Part shown: one piece after another, positions 33,782 through 42,367 of the stretch
Layout of the letters: the number at the start of each line of letters is the position of its first letter
Position numbering within the stretch: position 1 is the first letter of the stretch
Origin: GCA-002282575 sp964606405
GTDB taxonomy: Bacteria > Pseudomonadota > Gammaproteobacteria > Thiomicrospirales > Thiomicrospiraceae
Length of the DNA: 64,000 bases
Assembly (NCBI GenBank): GCA_964606405.1
Contig: CAZSGH010000011.1
Span: 1 to 64,000 of the forward strand
Reading direction: 5' to 3'
Notes under the pieces: generated by a model
Told to the model about the DNA's origin: nothing
Seen by the model: only the letters and a program-made list of their open reading frames with translations
The model's database searches: none
Made by a program: the position numbers and the translations under genes

Positions 33782-34765
33782 ATGACTCAACGCGTATTAA
33801 TTACAGGTGCTGATGGTTTTATTGGCTCACATCTAACCGAACTGTTAGCAGGTGAAGGTTATCAGGTTCGCGCTTTAGCGCAGTATAACTCGTTTAACCA
33901 TTGGGGTTGGCTCGAAGATGTCGCTTGTAAAAACGATATTGAAGTCGTTACAGGTGATATTCGTGACCCGCACTTTTGTCGTCATATCACCAAAGACATC
34001 GATATTGTTTTTCACCTTGCAGCCTTAATTGCCATTCCTTATTCTTACATTGCGCCCGATAGTTATGTGCAAACGAACGTGACCGGTACGCTGAATATCT
34101 GCCAAGCTGCGATGGATAATGGCGTGAAGCGTGTGATTCATACCTCGACCAGTGAAGTTTATGGCACGGCGCGTTATGTCCCTATCGATGAAGCCCATCC
34201 GATGCAGCCACAATCGCCTTACAGTGCCTCTAAAATTGGTGCGGATGCTATGGCGATGAGTTTTTTTAATGCCTTTAATTTGCCAGTCACCATTGCGCGT
34301 CCGTTTAATACCTATGGTCCGCGTCAGTCGGCACGAGCAGTCATCCCAACCATTATTAGCCAAATTGCCAGTGGCATGACCGAGATTAAGCTCGGTGATG
34401 TGTCGCCCACGCGAGACTTTAACTATGTCGAAGATACCTGCCGTGGTTTTTTAGCCTTGGCGCGTTGCGACGCTGCCATTGGTGAAACGGTGAATATTGC
34501 CAGTAATTATGAAATTTCGGTCGGCGATACCTTAACCTTAATTCGTGATTTGATGGGACGCGATGTCAAACTCATTACCGATGATGCCCGTTTGCGTCCC
34601 GAAAAATCGGAAGTATTCCGTTTGTGGGGCGAGAATAAAAAGATTCGCGAATTGACAGGCTTTGCACCGCAAGTATCTATCGAGCAAGGCTTACAACGCA
34701 CGATTGATTGGTTTGTTAGACCTGAGAATTTAGCGAAGTATAAAGCTGGCGTTTACAATGTTTAA
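33782..34765 (+). CDS. legB: LegB-type GDP-GlcNAc 4,6-dehydratase
   Basis: Extended SDR enzyme of 327 residues. The NAD-binding loop is TGADGFIG (8-15), and the catalytic region has STSEVYG and YSASK. LegB makes the 4-keto-6-deoxy sugar that starts legionaminic acid synthesis. The conserved FNTYGPRQSARAVIPTIISQ and SPTRDFNYVEDTCRGF are typical of this branch. The ATG at 33782 is used with AGGAG upstream, rather than the adjacent GTG. legC overlaps by eight bases, supporting coupled expression. The substrate (GDP-linked as in Campylobacter) is inferred from the PtmE-like gene in the island. Confidence 0.88.
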   Translation: MTQRVLITGADGFIGSHLTELLAGEGYQVRALAQYNSFNHWGWLEDVACKNDIEVVTGDIRDPHFCRHITKDIDIVFHLAALIAIPYSYIAPDSYVQTNVTGTLNICQAAMDNGVKRVIHTSTSEVYGTARYVPIDEAHPMQPQSPYSASKIGADAMAMSFFNAFNLPVTIARPFNTYGPRQSARAVIPTIISQIASGMTEIKLGDVSPTRDFNYVEDTCRGFLALARCDAAIGETVNIASNYEISVGDTLTLIRDLMGRDVKLITDDARLRPEKSEVFRLWGENKKIRELTGFAPQVSIEQGLQRTIDWFVRPENLAKYKAGVYNV

Positions 34766-35900
34766 CCCCCTAATCGATTTCGTTCGCGATACTTACCGCA
34801 CCAAAGACTTTGTCGCTTTACACGCGCCTGTGTTTGCGGGTAACGAGTCGCGTTACGTGCAGGAAACGATCGCATCGACTTTCGTATCGAGTGTGGGGGC
34901 GTTTGTCGATCGCTTCGAGCACGATATCGCAACTTATACAGGCAGCGTCGGTGCTGTGGCGACAGTGAATGGTACGGCTGCTTTGCATATTGCGCTGAAG
35001 TTAGCAGGGGTGCAGTCTGGTGAGTTGGTGATGACTCAGGCGCTAACCTTTGTTGCTACCTGTAATGCGATTAGCTATTGCGGTGCGCAGCCCGTTTTAT
35101 TGGATGTGGATAAAGAAACGCTAGGTTTGTCGCCGAAGGCAGTGTCTGCGTGGTTAGACAGTGAAGCCTATCGTGATGATGAGGGACTGTGTCGGCATAA
35201 AGTAACCGATAAAGTCATTCGTGCTTGTGTGCCGATGCACACCTTTGGACATCCCGTTGATTTATCGGGCTTGCTGTCTGTGTGTGAGCAGTGGGGTATT
35301 ATTTTAGTCGAAGATGCCGCTGAGTCATTGGGCAGTTTTTACAAGGGTCAGCATACAGGTACCTTTGGTGATTTGTCGGCATTAAGTTTTAATGGCAATA
35401 AAATTATGACCACAGGTGGTGGCGGCATGATTTTGTGTCAGTCGTCTGATGTGGCGAAACAAGCAAAACATATCACGACAACGGCAAAAGTGCCGCATCC
35501 GTTTGAATATGTGCATGACCAACTCGGTTATAACTATCGTTTACCGAATCTTAACGCCGCTTTAGGCTGTGCGCAGTTAGAGCAGTTACCGCGTTTTTTA
35601 GCAGAAAAGCGAGATTTGGCGGCAAGCTATGCTGCCTTTTGCCAAGGATCGGCATTAACTTTTGTGCAAGAGCCAGAAGGGTGTCAGTCGAATTATTGGT
35701 TACAGGCAGTGATTTGCCATGATCGCACCATGCGAGATGAGCTGTTAGCGCAAACCAATGCCGCCCAAGTCATGACACGCCCGATTTGGCAACTCATGCA
35801 CCGTCTGCCGATGTATCAGTCTTGTTTACGTGATGACTTAACGCAGGCACAATGGTTAGAAGATCGTGTTGTTAATTTACCCAGTGGAGTGAGATGCTAA
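34758..35900 (+). CDS. legC: LegC-type sugar 4-aminotransferase
   Basis: PLP-dependent DegT/DnrJ/EryC1-family aminotransferase of 380 residues. The PLP lysine is K215 in SFNGNKIMTTGGGG, and the cofactor aspartate lies in VEDAAESLGS. It aminates the LegB product at C4. The protein ends DRVVNLPSGVRC, close to the natural end for this family. Its stop codon TAA lies in the arm (GCTAAAAAC) of a repeat-like hairpin, so the repeat appears to define the last codons. Confidence 0.9.
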   Translation: MFNPLIDFVRDTYRTKDFVALHAPVFAGNESRYVQETIASTFVSSVGAFVDRFEHDIATYTGSVGAVATVNGTAALHIALKLAGVQSGELVMTQALTFVATCNAISYCGAQPVLLDVDKETLGLSPKAVSAWLDSEAYRDDEGLCRHKVTDKVIRACVPMHTFGHPVDLSGLLSVCEQWGIILVEDAAESLGSFYKGQHTGTFGDLSALSFNGNKIMTTGGGGMILCQSSDVAKQAKHITTTAKVPHPFEYVHDQLGYNYRLPNLNAALGCAQLEQLPRFLAEKRDLAASYAAFCQGSALTFVQEPEGCQSNYWLQAVICHDRTMRDELLAQTNAAQVMTRPIWQLMHRLPMYQSCLRDDLTQAQWLEDRVVNLPSGVRC

Positions 35901-36030
35901 AAACTGCGTTTTAGCACTCACCCTTTTTTGTTTTTTTGGTTGGTGGAAGGGCGGTTTTAACCAATAACAGGTTATTACCCTAACCCCCTTCCCCCAAGCC
36001 CCTAACCCGTTGTGGTTGTAAGGGTTGTTT
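35889..36030 (+). repeat. Degenerate 150-bp element between legC and legH
   Basis: The left hairpin has arms GTGAGATGCTAAAAAC and GTTTTAGCACTCAC, covering the legC stop and followed by T-rich DNA. The inner stem is GGTGGAAGGGCGGTT with TAACCCCCTTCC, and the right part is CCCCTAACCCGTTGTGG. The sequence differs from other copies but the layout is kept. Confidence 0.6.
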
Positions 36031-36042
36031 TGGAGTTAATTC

Positions 36043-36678
36043 ATGAATCTAAATCGTCAATTTTGGTTGGTTGGGGGCGGTGGTCATGCATTGGTGTGTG
36101 CCGATGTACTGTCGACTTCTGCTAACTGGTCAGTTCATGGGGTAATTGATCCCGCCCAAGCGGGTAGTGCTTTTTTAAATTGGCGCATTCACGATGAAGC
36201 GGACATCGTCGCTTTGTTGGCAGAAACAGCCGATTGTGTCTTGGCATTAGGGCAGGTAAAGGCTGGCATGATGCGCAAAGCCGTTTATGAACGTTATGTG
36301 GCTCTGGGTGCGAAGTTTCCAGCCATTCGATCGGCGCGTGCGACGGTTTCGGCGTACGCTGGCATGGGCGATGCGGTGATGATTGGGCATAATGCGGTGG
36401 TTCAACCATTGGCTTCCTTGTCGACTGGGGTGATTGTCAATACGGGTGCGATTATTGAACACGGTTCAACGATTGGTGCTTTTTCACATGTTTCAACGCG
36501 AGCAGTGGTGAACGGTGATTGCATGATTGGTGAAGGGGTTTTGATTGGTTCGGGTGCTGTCGTGCTTCAGGGTAAGCAAATTTGTGACGGCGCGACGGTG
36601 GGCGCAGGGTCTGTGGTGACGCGTCATATTACCGAGGCTGGCGTTTATGTCGGTGTGCCAGCGCGAAGGGTGTACTAG
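36043..36678 (+). CDS. legH: LegH/PglD-type sugar N-acetyltransferase
   Basis: Protein of 211 residues with the NeuD/PglD layout. An N-terminal Rossmann-like part (FWLVGGGGHALVCADVL) is followed by a left-handed beta-helix of hexapeptide repeats (about 110-205: VVQPLASLSTGVIVNTGAII, then VLIGSGAVVLQGKQICDGAT) ending VGVPARRVY. It would acetylate the 4-amino sugar from LegC using acetyl-CoA. Function is assigned from family and position between legC and legI. Confidence 0.85.
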   Translation: MNLNRQFWLVGGGGHALVCADVLSTSANWSVHGVIDPAQAGSAFLNWRIHDEADIVALLAETADCVLALGQVKAGMMRKAVYERYVALGAKFPAIRSARATVSAYAGMGDAVMIGHNAVVQPLASLSTGVIVNTGAIIEHGSTIGAFSHVSTRAVVNGDCMIGEGVLIGSGAVVLQGKQICDGATVGAGSVVTRHITEAGVYVGVPARRVY

Positions 36679-36682
36679 AACA

Positions 36683-37687
36683 ATGGGTAAGGTTTTCATT
36701 ATTGCCGAAGCGGGCGTCAACCATAATGGCAATCTCGATATGGCACTGCAACTGGTCGATGTGGCTGCGGATGCGGGCGCTAATGCCGTTAAGTTTCAAA
36801 CTTTTAGTGCAGATGCGTTAGTGACCAAGGCTGCTCGTCAAGCAGATTATCAGGTAGAGAATACAGGTAAAACTGAAAGCCAATATGCGATGCTCAAACG
36901 GCTAGAGCTAACCGAAAACGACCATCTTGCGATTATTGAGCGTTGCCAACAGCGCCAAATCCAGTTTCTATCAACGCCTTTTGATTCTGACAGTATTGTG
37001 TTGTTGCACAAGTTAGGCATGACGACTTACAAGGTTCCCAGTGGTGAGTTAACCAATTTGCCTTATTTGCGTCAGGTTGCTCGCGTCGCACAGCAGGTTA
37101 TTTTATCGACGGGTATGGCACGGTTAGCAGAGGTCGAGGATGCTTTAATTGCCTTACTGCAGGCAGGCTTGTCGCGTGAGCAAATCATCGTGTTGCATGC
37201 AACCACCGAATATCCTTGTCCGATGAATGAAGTTAATTTGCGTGCGATGCAAACCATGGCGCAAGCCTTTGGGGTTGCTGTCGGTTACTCCGATCATACT
37301 AAGGGGATTGAAGTTCCTGTGGCTGCGGTTGCTTTGGGTGCAACGGTAATTGAAAAGCACTTTACACTCGATAATACGCTACCTGGTCCTGATCATAAAG
37401 CCAGTTTAGAGCCTTATGAGTTGAAGGCAATGGTTGCTGCCATTCGCAACGTCGAGCAAGCATTAGGCGATGGTATTAAGCAACCAACCGCGAGTGAACA
37501 AAAGAATATGAGCGTGGCGCGTAAATCAATCGTGGCTTCGAAAGTGATTAAAATTGGTGACTTGTTTACAGCGGATAATTTAACCGTCAAACGTCCTGGT
37601 ACAGGCATCAGTCCGATGCGTTGGGATGAAGTGATTGGACAGACATCGCGTTATACCTTTATTCCCGACGAACCGATTGCGTTATGA
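36683..37687 (+). CDS. legI: N,N'-diacetyllegionaminic acid synthase (NeuB family)
   Basis: PEP-dependent sialic-acid-synthase-type enzyme of 334 residues. It has a TIM barrel with FIIAEAGVNHNGNLDMALQL, NAVKFQTF and STPFDSDS, then GYSDHT and EKHFTLD. A C-terminal antifreeze-like SAF domain has ARKSIVASKVIKIGDLFTAD and KRPGTGISP. It condenses the six-carbon sugar with PEP to the nonulosonic acid. The ATG at 36683 is the natural start (MGKVFIIAEAG); a start 12 codons upstream overlaps legH. It overlaps legG by four bases. Confidence 0.92.
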   Translation: MGKVFIIAEAGVNHNGNLDMALQLVDVAADAGANAVKFQTFSADALVTKAARQADYQVENTGKTESQYAMLKRLELTENDHLAIIERCQQRQIQFLSTPFDSDSIVLLHKLGMTTYKVPSGELTNLPYLRQVARVAQQVILSTGMARLAEVEDALIALLQAGLSREQIIVLHATTEYPCPMNEVNLRAMQTMAQAFGVAVGYSDHTKGIEVPVAAVALGATVIEKHFTLDNTLPGPDHKASLEPYELKAMVAAIRNVEQALGDGIKQPTASEQKNMSVARKSIVASKVIKIGDLFTADNLTVKRPGTGISPMRWDEVIGQTSRYTFIPDEPIAL

Positions 37688-38814
37688 AAAAACTTTGCGT
37701 TGTCACGGGTACCCGTGCTGAGTATGGATTGCTCAAACACTTGATGCGAGCTATTGCCGATTCGTCCGATTTTCAGTTGCAGTTGGTGGTTGCGGCGGCG
37801 CATTTGTTGCCGCAATTGGGTAATACGCAAACCGAAATTCTTGCTGATGGTTTTGTGCCCGATGCACAGGTTGATATGTTGTTGGCAAGCAATACACCGC
37901 TCGGTGTTGCGAAATCAACCGCGTTAGGCATGTTGGGCTTTAGCGACACGTTTGATCGCTTAAAGCCAGATATGGTTTTTATTTTGGGTGATCGTTTTGA
38001 AGCTTTGGCAGCCGCACAAGCCGCTTATTTACAACGCATTCCCGTTGCCCATCTGCATGGTGGTGAGTTGACGCTTGGTGCGTTGGACGATGCCATTCGT
38101 CATGCCATTACTAAGTTATCTGCATTGCACTTTGTGGCACACGAAGACTATGCCCGTCGGGTGCGTCAGCTAGGTGAGGAAGAGTGGAGGGTACAGCTGG
38201 TCGGTCCGATGATCGCTGATGCCTTAGTCCACTTAACGTGGTTATCGCGTGATGTCTTAGCACACGACTTAGGACTGGACGTGCAAAAGCAGTGGGTTTT
38301 GTTAACCTTTCATCCTGAAACATTGGGTTCAGAGGATGATATTGCTGCTGTTAATGCCATTTATGAAGCACTGTGTCAGCAGTTGCCCTGCGCGGAGTAT
38401 ATTTGGACTTACCCCAATATGGATGCGGGCGGCGAACGCATTTTGAGCTGGTTACTGACAACGGCGAAAGCCGATACTCGCATCAAAGCGGTTGATTCGT
38501 TGGGACAGCAACGTTATTTAAGTGTGATGAAAGAAAGTATTGCGGTGGTGGGTAATTCATCGAGTGGTTTATTGGAAGCGCCTTGGCTAGGTATTCCGAC
38601 GGTCAATGTTGGTACGCGTCAGGCAGGGCGTTTACGAGATGCTAGTGTGTTTGATTGTGTTGCAGAGGTCAGTGACATTCGTTATGGTCTGAGTCATGCT
38701 GCGGTTGTTAAACCTGGCTTTATGCGCCGCTTGATACCTAGCCAGCTAATCTTAGATCGATTACGTCATATTGATTTTAAGGCTTTGTTGCCTAAAGGTT
38801 TTACAGATAGGTGA
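37684..38814 (+). CDS. legG: LegG-type hydrolysing 2-epimerase (NeuC family)
   Basis: UDP-GlcNAc-2-epimerase-like enzyme of 376 residues. The N-terminus is VVTGTRAEYGLLKHLMRAI. Family motifs are FILGDRFEALAAAQAAYLQR, HLHGGELTLGALDDAIRHAI and the C-terminal GNSSSGLLEAPWLGIPTVNV. It removes the nucleotide and inverts C2 to give the substrate for LegI. The start overlaps legI (ATGA). The order legI-legG followed by a cytidylyltransferase downstream matches nonulosonic acid clusters. Confidence 0.92.
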   Translation: MKKLCVVTGTRAEYGLLKHLMRAIADSSDFQLQLVVAAAHLLPQLGNTQTEILADGFVPDAQVDMLLASNTPLGVAKSTALGMLGFSDTFDRLKPDMVFILGDRFEALAAAQAAYLQRIPVAHLHGGELTLGALDDAIRHAITKLSALHFVAHEDYARRVRQLGEEEWRVQLVGPMIADALVHLTWLSRDVLAHDLGLDVQKQWVLLTFHPETLGSEDDIAAVNAIYEALCQQLPCAEYIWTYPNMDAGGERILSWLLTTAKADTRIKAVDSLGQQRYLSVMKESIAVVGNSSSGLLEAPWLGIPTVNVGTRQAGRLRDASVFDCVAEVSDIRYGLSHAAVVKPGFMRRLIPSQLILDRLRHIDFKALLPKGFTDR

Positions 38815-38821
38815 TAAGGCA

Positions 38822-38964
38822 GGAAACCTCTAAAAACCTCACTTCGCTTGTTTTTAGACTTTCCAAGTTTATTTTTTAGCTGAAGGAAGGGGGTTTAATC
38901 AATGAGTTACATGCTGCTTTGTGTAACCCCTTCCTCCAGACCACCTACCCATTGGGTTGTTAGC
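38822..38964 (+). repeat. 150-bp intergenic element, copy after legG
   Basis: GGAAACCTCTAAAAACC, a hairpin with GCTTGTTTTTAGACTTTCC, the inner stem GGAAGGGGGTTTA with GTAACCCCTTCC, and a right end CCTACCCATTGGGTT that then diverges (GTTAGCGGTGCG). It separates the legBCHIG block from the methyltransferase gene. Confidence 0.85.
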
Positions 38965-39082
38965 GGTGCGTGGTAGTCTATTGGCGCGTAAAATCAACTG
39001 TCGAATCTAGGTGAGATTGGGGTACAATCACGCATAAAGTTTTTGTGGATATCGTTTAAGTTGTACAAAGGACGGGCTGGAT

Positions 39083-40570
39083 ATGGCAGATTGGTCGGGT
39101 GGATATGTAACAGAGGTCGCTTATCCTTATAGTTACCGAGGCGATATGAATCCTGTTCGTATTCGAGCACTACTGACATTAGCGGGTTATGTTGTTCCCG
39201 AACAGGCTGTTATCTGTGAGTTAGGCTTTGGACAAGGCGTTGCGATTAATGTCCATGCGACGGCAATTGCTGGGAGTGTTTCGGTTGGTACCGATTTTAG
39301 TCCCGCACAAACGGGCTTTGCACAAGCCTTGGCTAAGCAAACACAAGCAGAGATGTTATTGGTCGATCAATCTTTTGCCGAGTTTTGCGTGCGCGATGAT
39401 TTGCCACAGTTCGATTTTATTGTCGCGCATGGTATTTGGAGTTGGGTGAGTGAAGAAAATCGCGCCTTAATTCAATCCTTCGTGGCGCGTCAATTAGCCG
39501 TTGGCGGTGCCTTTGTTTTTAGTTACAACGCATTGCCTGGTTGGTCTACCTTCTTGCCCATTCGTCAGTTTATGTTGCGCTATGCTGACAAGATGACTGC
39601 GCCTGCCACGACGATCACGCAAAAACTGAACCAAGCCATTGCCACTGTTCATCACCTAAGAAGTTTACCAGCACCGCTGTCATTGTTGGGACACGAAATG
39701 GTTGAGGCAAGATTGGCTCAGATGGCATTACAAGACCCGAATCATTTGGTACATGAGTATTTTAATCGTGACTGGCAGCCCATGATGTTTCCAGATGTGT
39801 GCGAAAAAATGCAGACCATTAAGCTGGATTATGCTTGTTCAGCGAATATCGTCAAGCACCTTGACGATATGAACTTTACGCCTGAACAACTGCAAGCAGT
39901 TGGGGCTATTTCTGATCCGATTCTTGCGGAATATACCAAAGATTTATTCGCCAATACCGATTTTAGGATTGATATCTACGTTAAAGGTAAGCGAGCGCTA
40001 ACGCCCCTACAGCACGGCAATGCGCTGGCTAATCTCCGTTTTGTATTGGTTAAACCACTGGATCAATTGCGTGTTGCTTTTGTGACGCCGCGCGGTGAAG
40101 CAGAGCCTGATCCTGAAGATTATCGAGCCATGTTGCGTTTGTTTGCTGATTATCAGCCGCGCAGTGTGCAGGCACTACATCAGCAGGCTGCTGCGCGTGC
40201 AACCGATAGCTTTGCGACAAGCTTGGCAACGATTAAAGCCTTGTGGGCTGCGAATGTGATTGCACCAGCCCAGTCAGAAACAGAGTGTCAGCTTGTGCAA
40301 GCACGTGTACAGGCATTCAATCGTTACATTATTGGGCAAAGCCTTTACGATGATAAATTAGCGTGGTTGGCAAGCTCGATGACGGGTGGGGCAATTTCGA
40401 TTAGCAGAGCAGACTTATTGAGTCTGCTCGCCTTGCAGATGGGGATAGCTGAATCTGAACTGCTTGCTTTTGTTGGTCAAGTAGACGCTAGCTTAACGGT
40501 CGATCAGTCGTCTATCGATTGCTTTTTACAGTATCGACTGCCCATGTTGGCTGCTTTGTGTTCTCTTTAA
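39083..40570 (+). CDS. SAM-dependent methyltransferase with C-terminal regulatory-type domain
   Basis: Protein of 495 residues. A class I methyltransferase fold at the N-terminus shows motif I ICELGFGQGVAINVHA and the following acidic GTDFSP, then FDFIVAHGIWSWV. The remaining half resembles the predicted methyltransferase regulatory domain seen in some protein-lysine methyltransferases. It has its own probable promoter (TACAAT at about 39020) and sits between legG and ptmE. Targets could be the legionaminic acid, as in N-methylated Campylobacter derivatives, or flagellin lysines; the sequence does not decide. Confidence 0.75.
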   Translation: MADWSGGYVTEVAYPYSYRGDMNPVRIRALLTLAGYVVPEQAVICELGFGQGVAINVHATAIAGSVSVGTDFSPAQTGFAQALAKQTQAEMLLVDQSFAEFCVRDDLPQFDFIVAHGIWSWVSEENRALIQSFVARQLAVGGAFVFSYNALPGWSTFLPIRQFMLRYADKMTAPATTITQKLNQAIATVHHLRSLPAPLSLLGHEMVEARLAQMALQDPNHLVHEYFNRDWQPMMFPDVCEKMQTIKLDYACSANIVKHLDDMNFTPEQLQAVGAISDPILAEYTKDLFANTDFRIDIYVKGKRALTPLQHGNALANLRFVLVKPLDQLRVAFVTPRGEAEPDPEDYRAMLRLFADYQPRSVQALHQQAAARATDSFATSLATIKALWAANVIAPAQSETECQLVQARVQAFNRYIIGQSLYDDKLAWLASSMTGGAISISRADLLSLLALQMGIAESELLAFVGQVDASLTVDQSSIDCFLQYRLPMLAALCSL

Positions 40571-40584
40571 CAGGAAAATAAACC

Positions 40585-41652
40585 ATGTTAATTCCTTGGC
40601 GTCCCTTATCCTTATCGACCAGCGCAACACTTAAAGATGCCTTGCGCAATCTTGATGATAATGCCATTCAAATTGCCCTTGTTGTCGATGAGCAAGAAAC
40701 CTTAGTCGGTACCTTAACCGATGGTGATATTCGTCGTGCGCTCTTAAAGGACATCGAGCTACATGCCGCTGTAACAACCGCCATGAGTGTCGCGCCCGTT
40801 GTGGGTTATGAAGGCGAACACCTGCTGGCATGGCGACAGAAGTTGCAGGGCAAAAAAATTCGTCATTTGCCGATTGTGGATGCTCAGCATCGCGTGCTGG
40901 GTTTGTATTTTGATCGTCCTGTCTCTTTATCTGGTTTGCCTTATCCCGTGGTGCTTATGTTGGGCGGACTCGGTACGCGCTTACGTCCATTAACACAAAC
41001 GGTTCCCAAGCCCATGCTAAAAGTGGGTAATCGTCCGATTTTAGAGCATATTATGGAAACCTTGGTGAGCCAAGGGTTTAACGAATTTTATTTCTGTATT
41101 AACTATTTAGGGCACATGATTCGAGACTATTTCGGCGATGGTGAGAAATGGGGGGTCACGATTCATTATGTCGAAGAAACGAAGCGCATGGGAACAGCTG
41201 GCGCTTTGAGTCTGCTACCACATGCGATGCAAACGCCTTTTTTAGTGATGAATGGTGACTTGCTCACTAAGTTAGACTTTAAGGCGTTAATGGATTTTCA
41301 TATTGCACAAAAAGCAGTTGCTTCTATGTGTGTGCGCGAACACGAGCACCAAGTGCCTTACGGTGTGATTGATTTGAACGATAATCGTATTGCGCGAGTT
41401 GTCGAAAAACCTGTTTATCGTTATTGGGTCAATGGTGGTATCTATGCGTTATCGCCTCAAGCATTAGAGTTCGTTCCCAAAGATGAGTTTTTTGATATGC
41501 CGACTTTGGTCGATCACTTGATTGAGCGCCAATTGAATGTGAGCGCATTTCAAATGCAAGACTATTGGCTCGATATTGGTCAAATGCCCGATTTTGAACA
41601 GGCACAAACGGATTTTGATGAACAGTTTTTAGCTGGGAAAAATGAGCGGTGA
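40585..41652 (+). CDS. PtmE-like sugar-1-phosphate nucleotidyltransferase with CBS pair
   Basis: Protein of 355 residues. Two CBS motifs (about 10-115: VDEQETLVGTLTDGDIRRAL and IRHLPIVDAQHRVLGLYFD) precede a nucleotidyltransferase domain that starts MLGGLGTRLRPLTQTVPKPM. GTAGALSLL and VMNGDLLT carry further active-site positions. Campylobacter PtmE has this architecture and makes GDP-GlcN for legionaminic acid. Its presence supports a GDP-linked route here. legF overlaps by four bases. Confidence 0.87.
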   Translation: MLIPWRPLSLSTSATLKDALRNLDDNAIQIALVVDEQETLVGTLTDGDIRRALLKDIELHAAVTTAMSVAPVVGYEGEHLLAWRQKLQGKKIRHLPIVDAQHRVLGLYFDRPVSLSGLPYPVVLMLGGLGTRLRPLTQTVPKPMLKVGNRPILEHIMETLVSQGFNEFYFCINYLGHMIRDYFGDGEKWGVTIHYVEETKRMGTAGALSLLPHAMQTPFLVMNGDLLTKLDFKALMDFHIAQKAVASMCVREHEHQVPYGVIDLNDNRIARVVEKPVYRYWVNGGIYALSPQALEFVPKDEFFDMPTLVDHLIERQLNVSAFQMQDYWLDIGQMPDFEQAQTDFDEQFLAGKNER

Positions 41653-42344
41653 ACGTGAGATTGTTGGCGTTTATTCCTGCACGAGGTGGCTCTAAGGGGA
41701 TTATCGGTAAAAACAGTGTCGATTTGGCTGGTAAGCCACTCATCGCTTGGACGATAGAAGCGGCGCAACAATCCAACTATGCGTTGGATGTTTTTGTTTC
41801 CACCGATGATGAAGCGATTGCAGACGTTGCAGCGCACTATGGTGCGGCAAATCATTATCGTCGCCCAGCCGAATTGGCGAGCGACACTGCAACGACGGTT
41901 GATGCCGTTGCGGACGCTGTCGACTGGTTAGCATCACAAGGCAAACACTACGATGCGATTGTTATATTACAACCAACTTCTCCTTTGCGCTCAGCGCAGC
42001 ATATCAACGAAGCCATCGAACAGTGGCTAACAGCGCCATCGCAGCCATTGGTGAGTGTGTGCGAGCCAGCGCATCCCCCTTATTTATTGTTTGCTGAACA
42101 AGCCAATGGTTCTTGGCAGCGACTTGCTCCTGTCCCTATTTCGGGTCGTCGTCAAGATGTCTCCTTACGGAGTGCGCAAATTAACGGTGCAATCTATATT
42201 CAATCTGTTGCGCGCTTTAATCAGCAACGTCGTTTTTTTGAAGAAGATCATACACAGTTTTATTTTATGCCAATAGCAGCGAGTGTCGATATTGACACAC
42301 CTGTTGATTTGGCTTTGGCGCGTGCTTTGCTTGCTTCTCACTAA
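41649..42344 (+). CDS. legF: CMP-legionaminic acid synthetase (NeuA/PtmB family)
   Basis: Cytidylyltransferase of 231 residues. The CTP-binding N-terminus is AFIPARGGSKGIIGKNSVDL, then KPLIAWTIEAA. VFVSTDDEAIADVA, AIVILQPTSPLR and NGAIYI follow in the family order. The ending has SVDIDTPVDLALA, with the metal-binding aspartates. It activates the nonulosonic acid for transfer. The start codon is GTG at 41649, overlapping the ptmE-like stop. Confidence 0.92.
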   Translation: MNVRLLAFIPARGGSKGIIGKNSVDLAGKPLIAWTIEAAQQSNYALDVFVSTDDEAIADVAAHYGAANHYRRPAELASDTATTVDAVADAVDWLASQGKHYDAIVILQPTSPLRSAQHINEAIEQWLTAPSQPLVSVCEPAHPPYLLFAEQANGSWQRLAPVPISGRRQDVSLRSAQINGAIYIQSVARFNQQRRFFEEDHTQFYFMPIAASVDIDTPVDLALARALLASH

Positions 42345-42367
42345 TCATTTTCTTATCGAGTGCTTTT

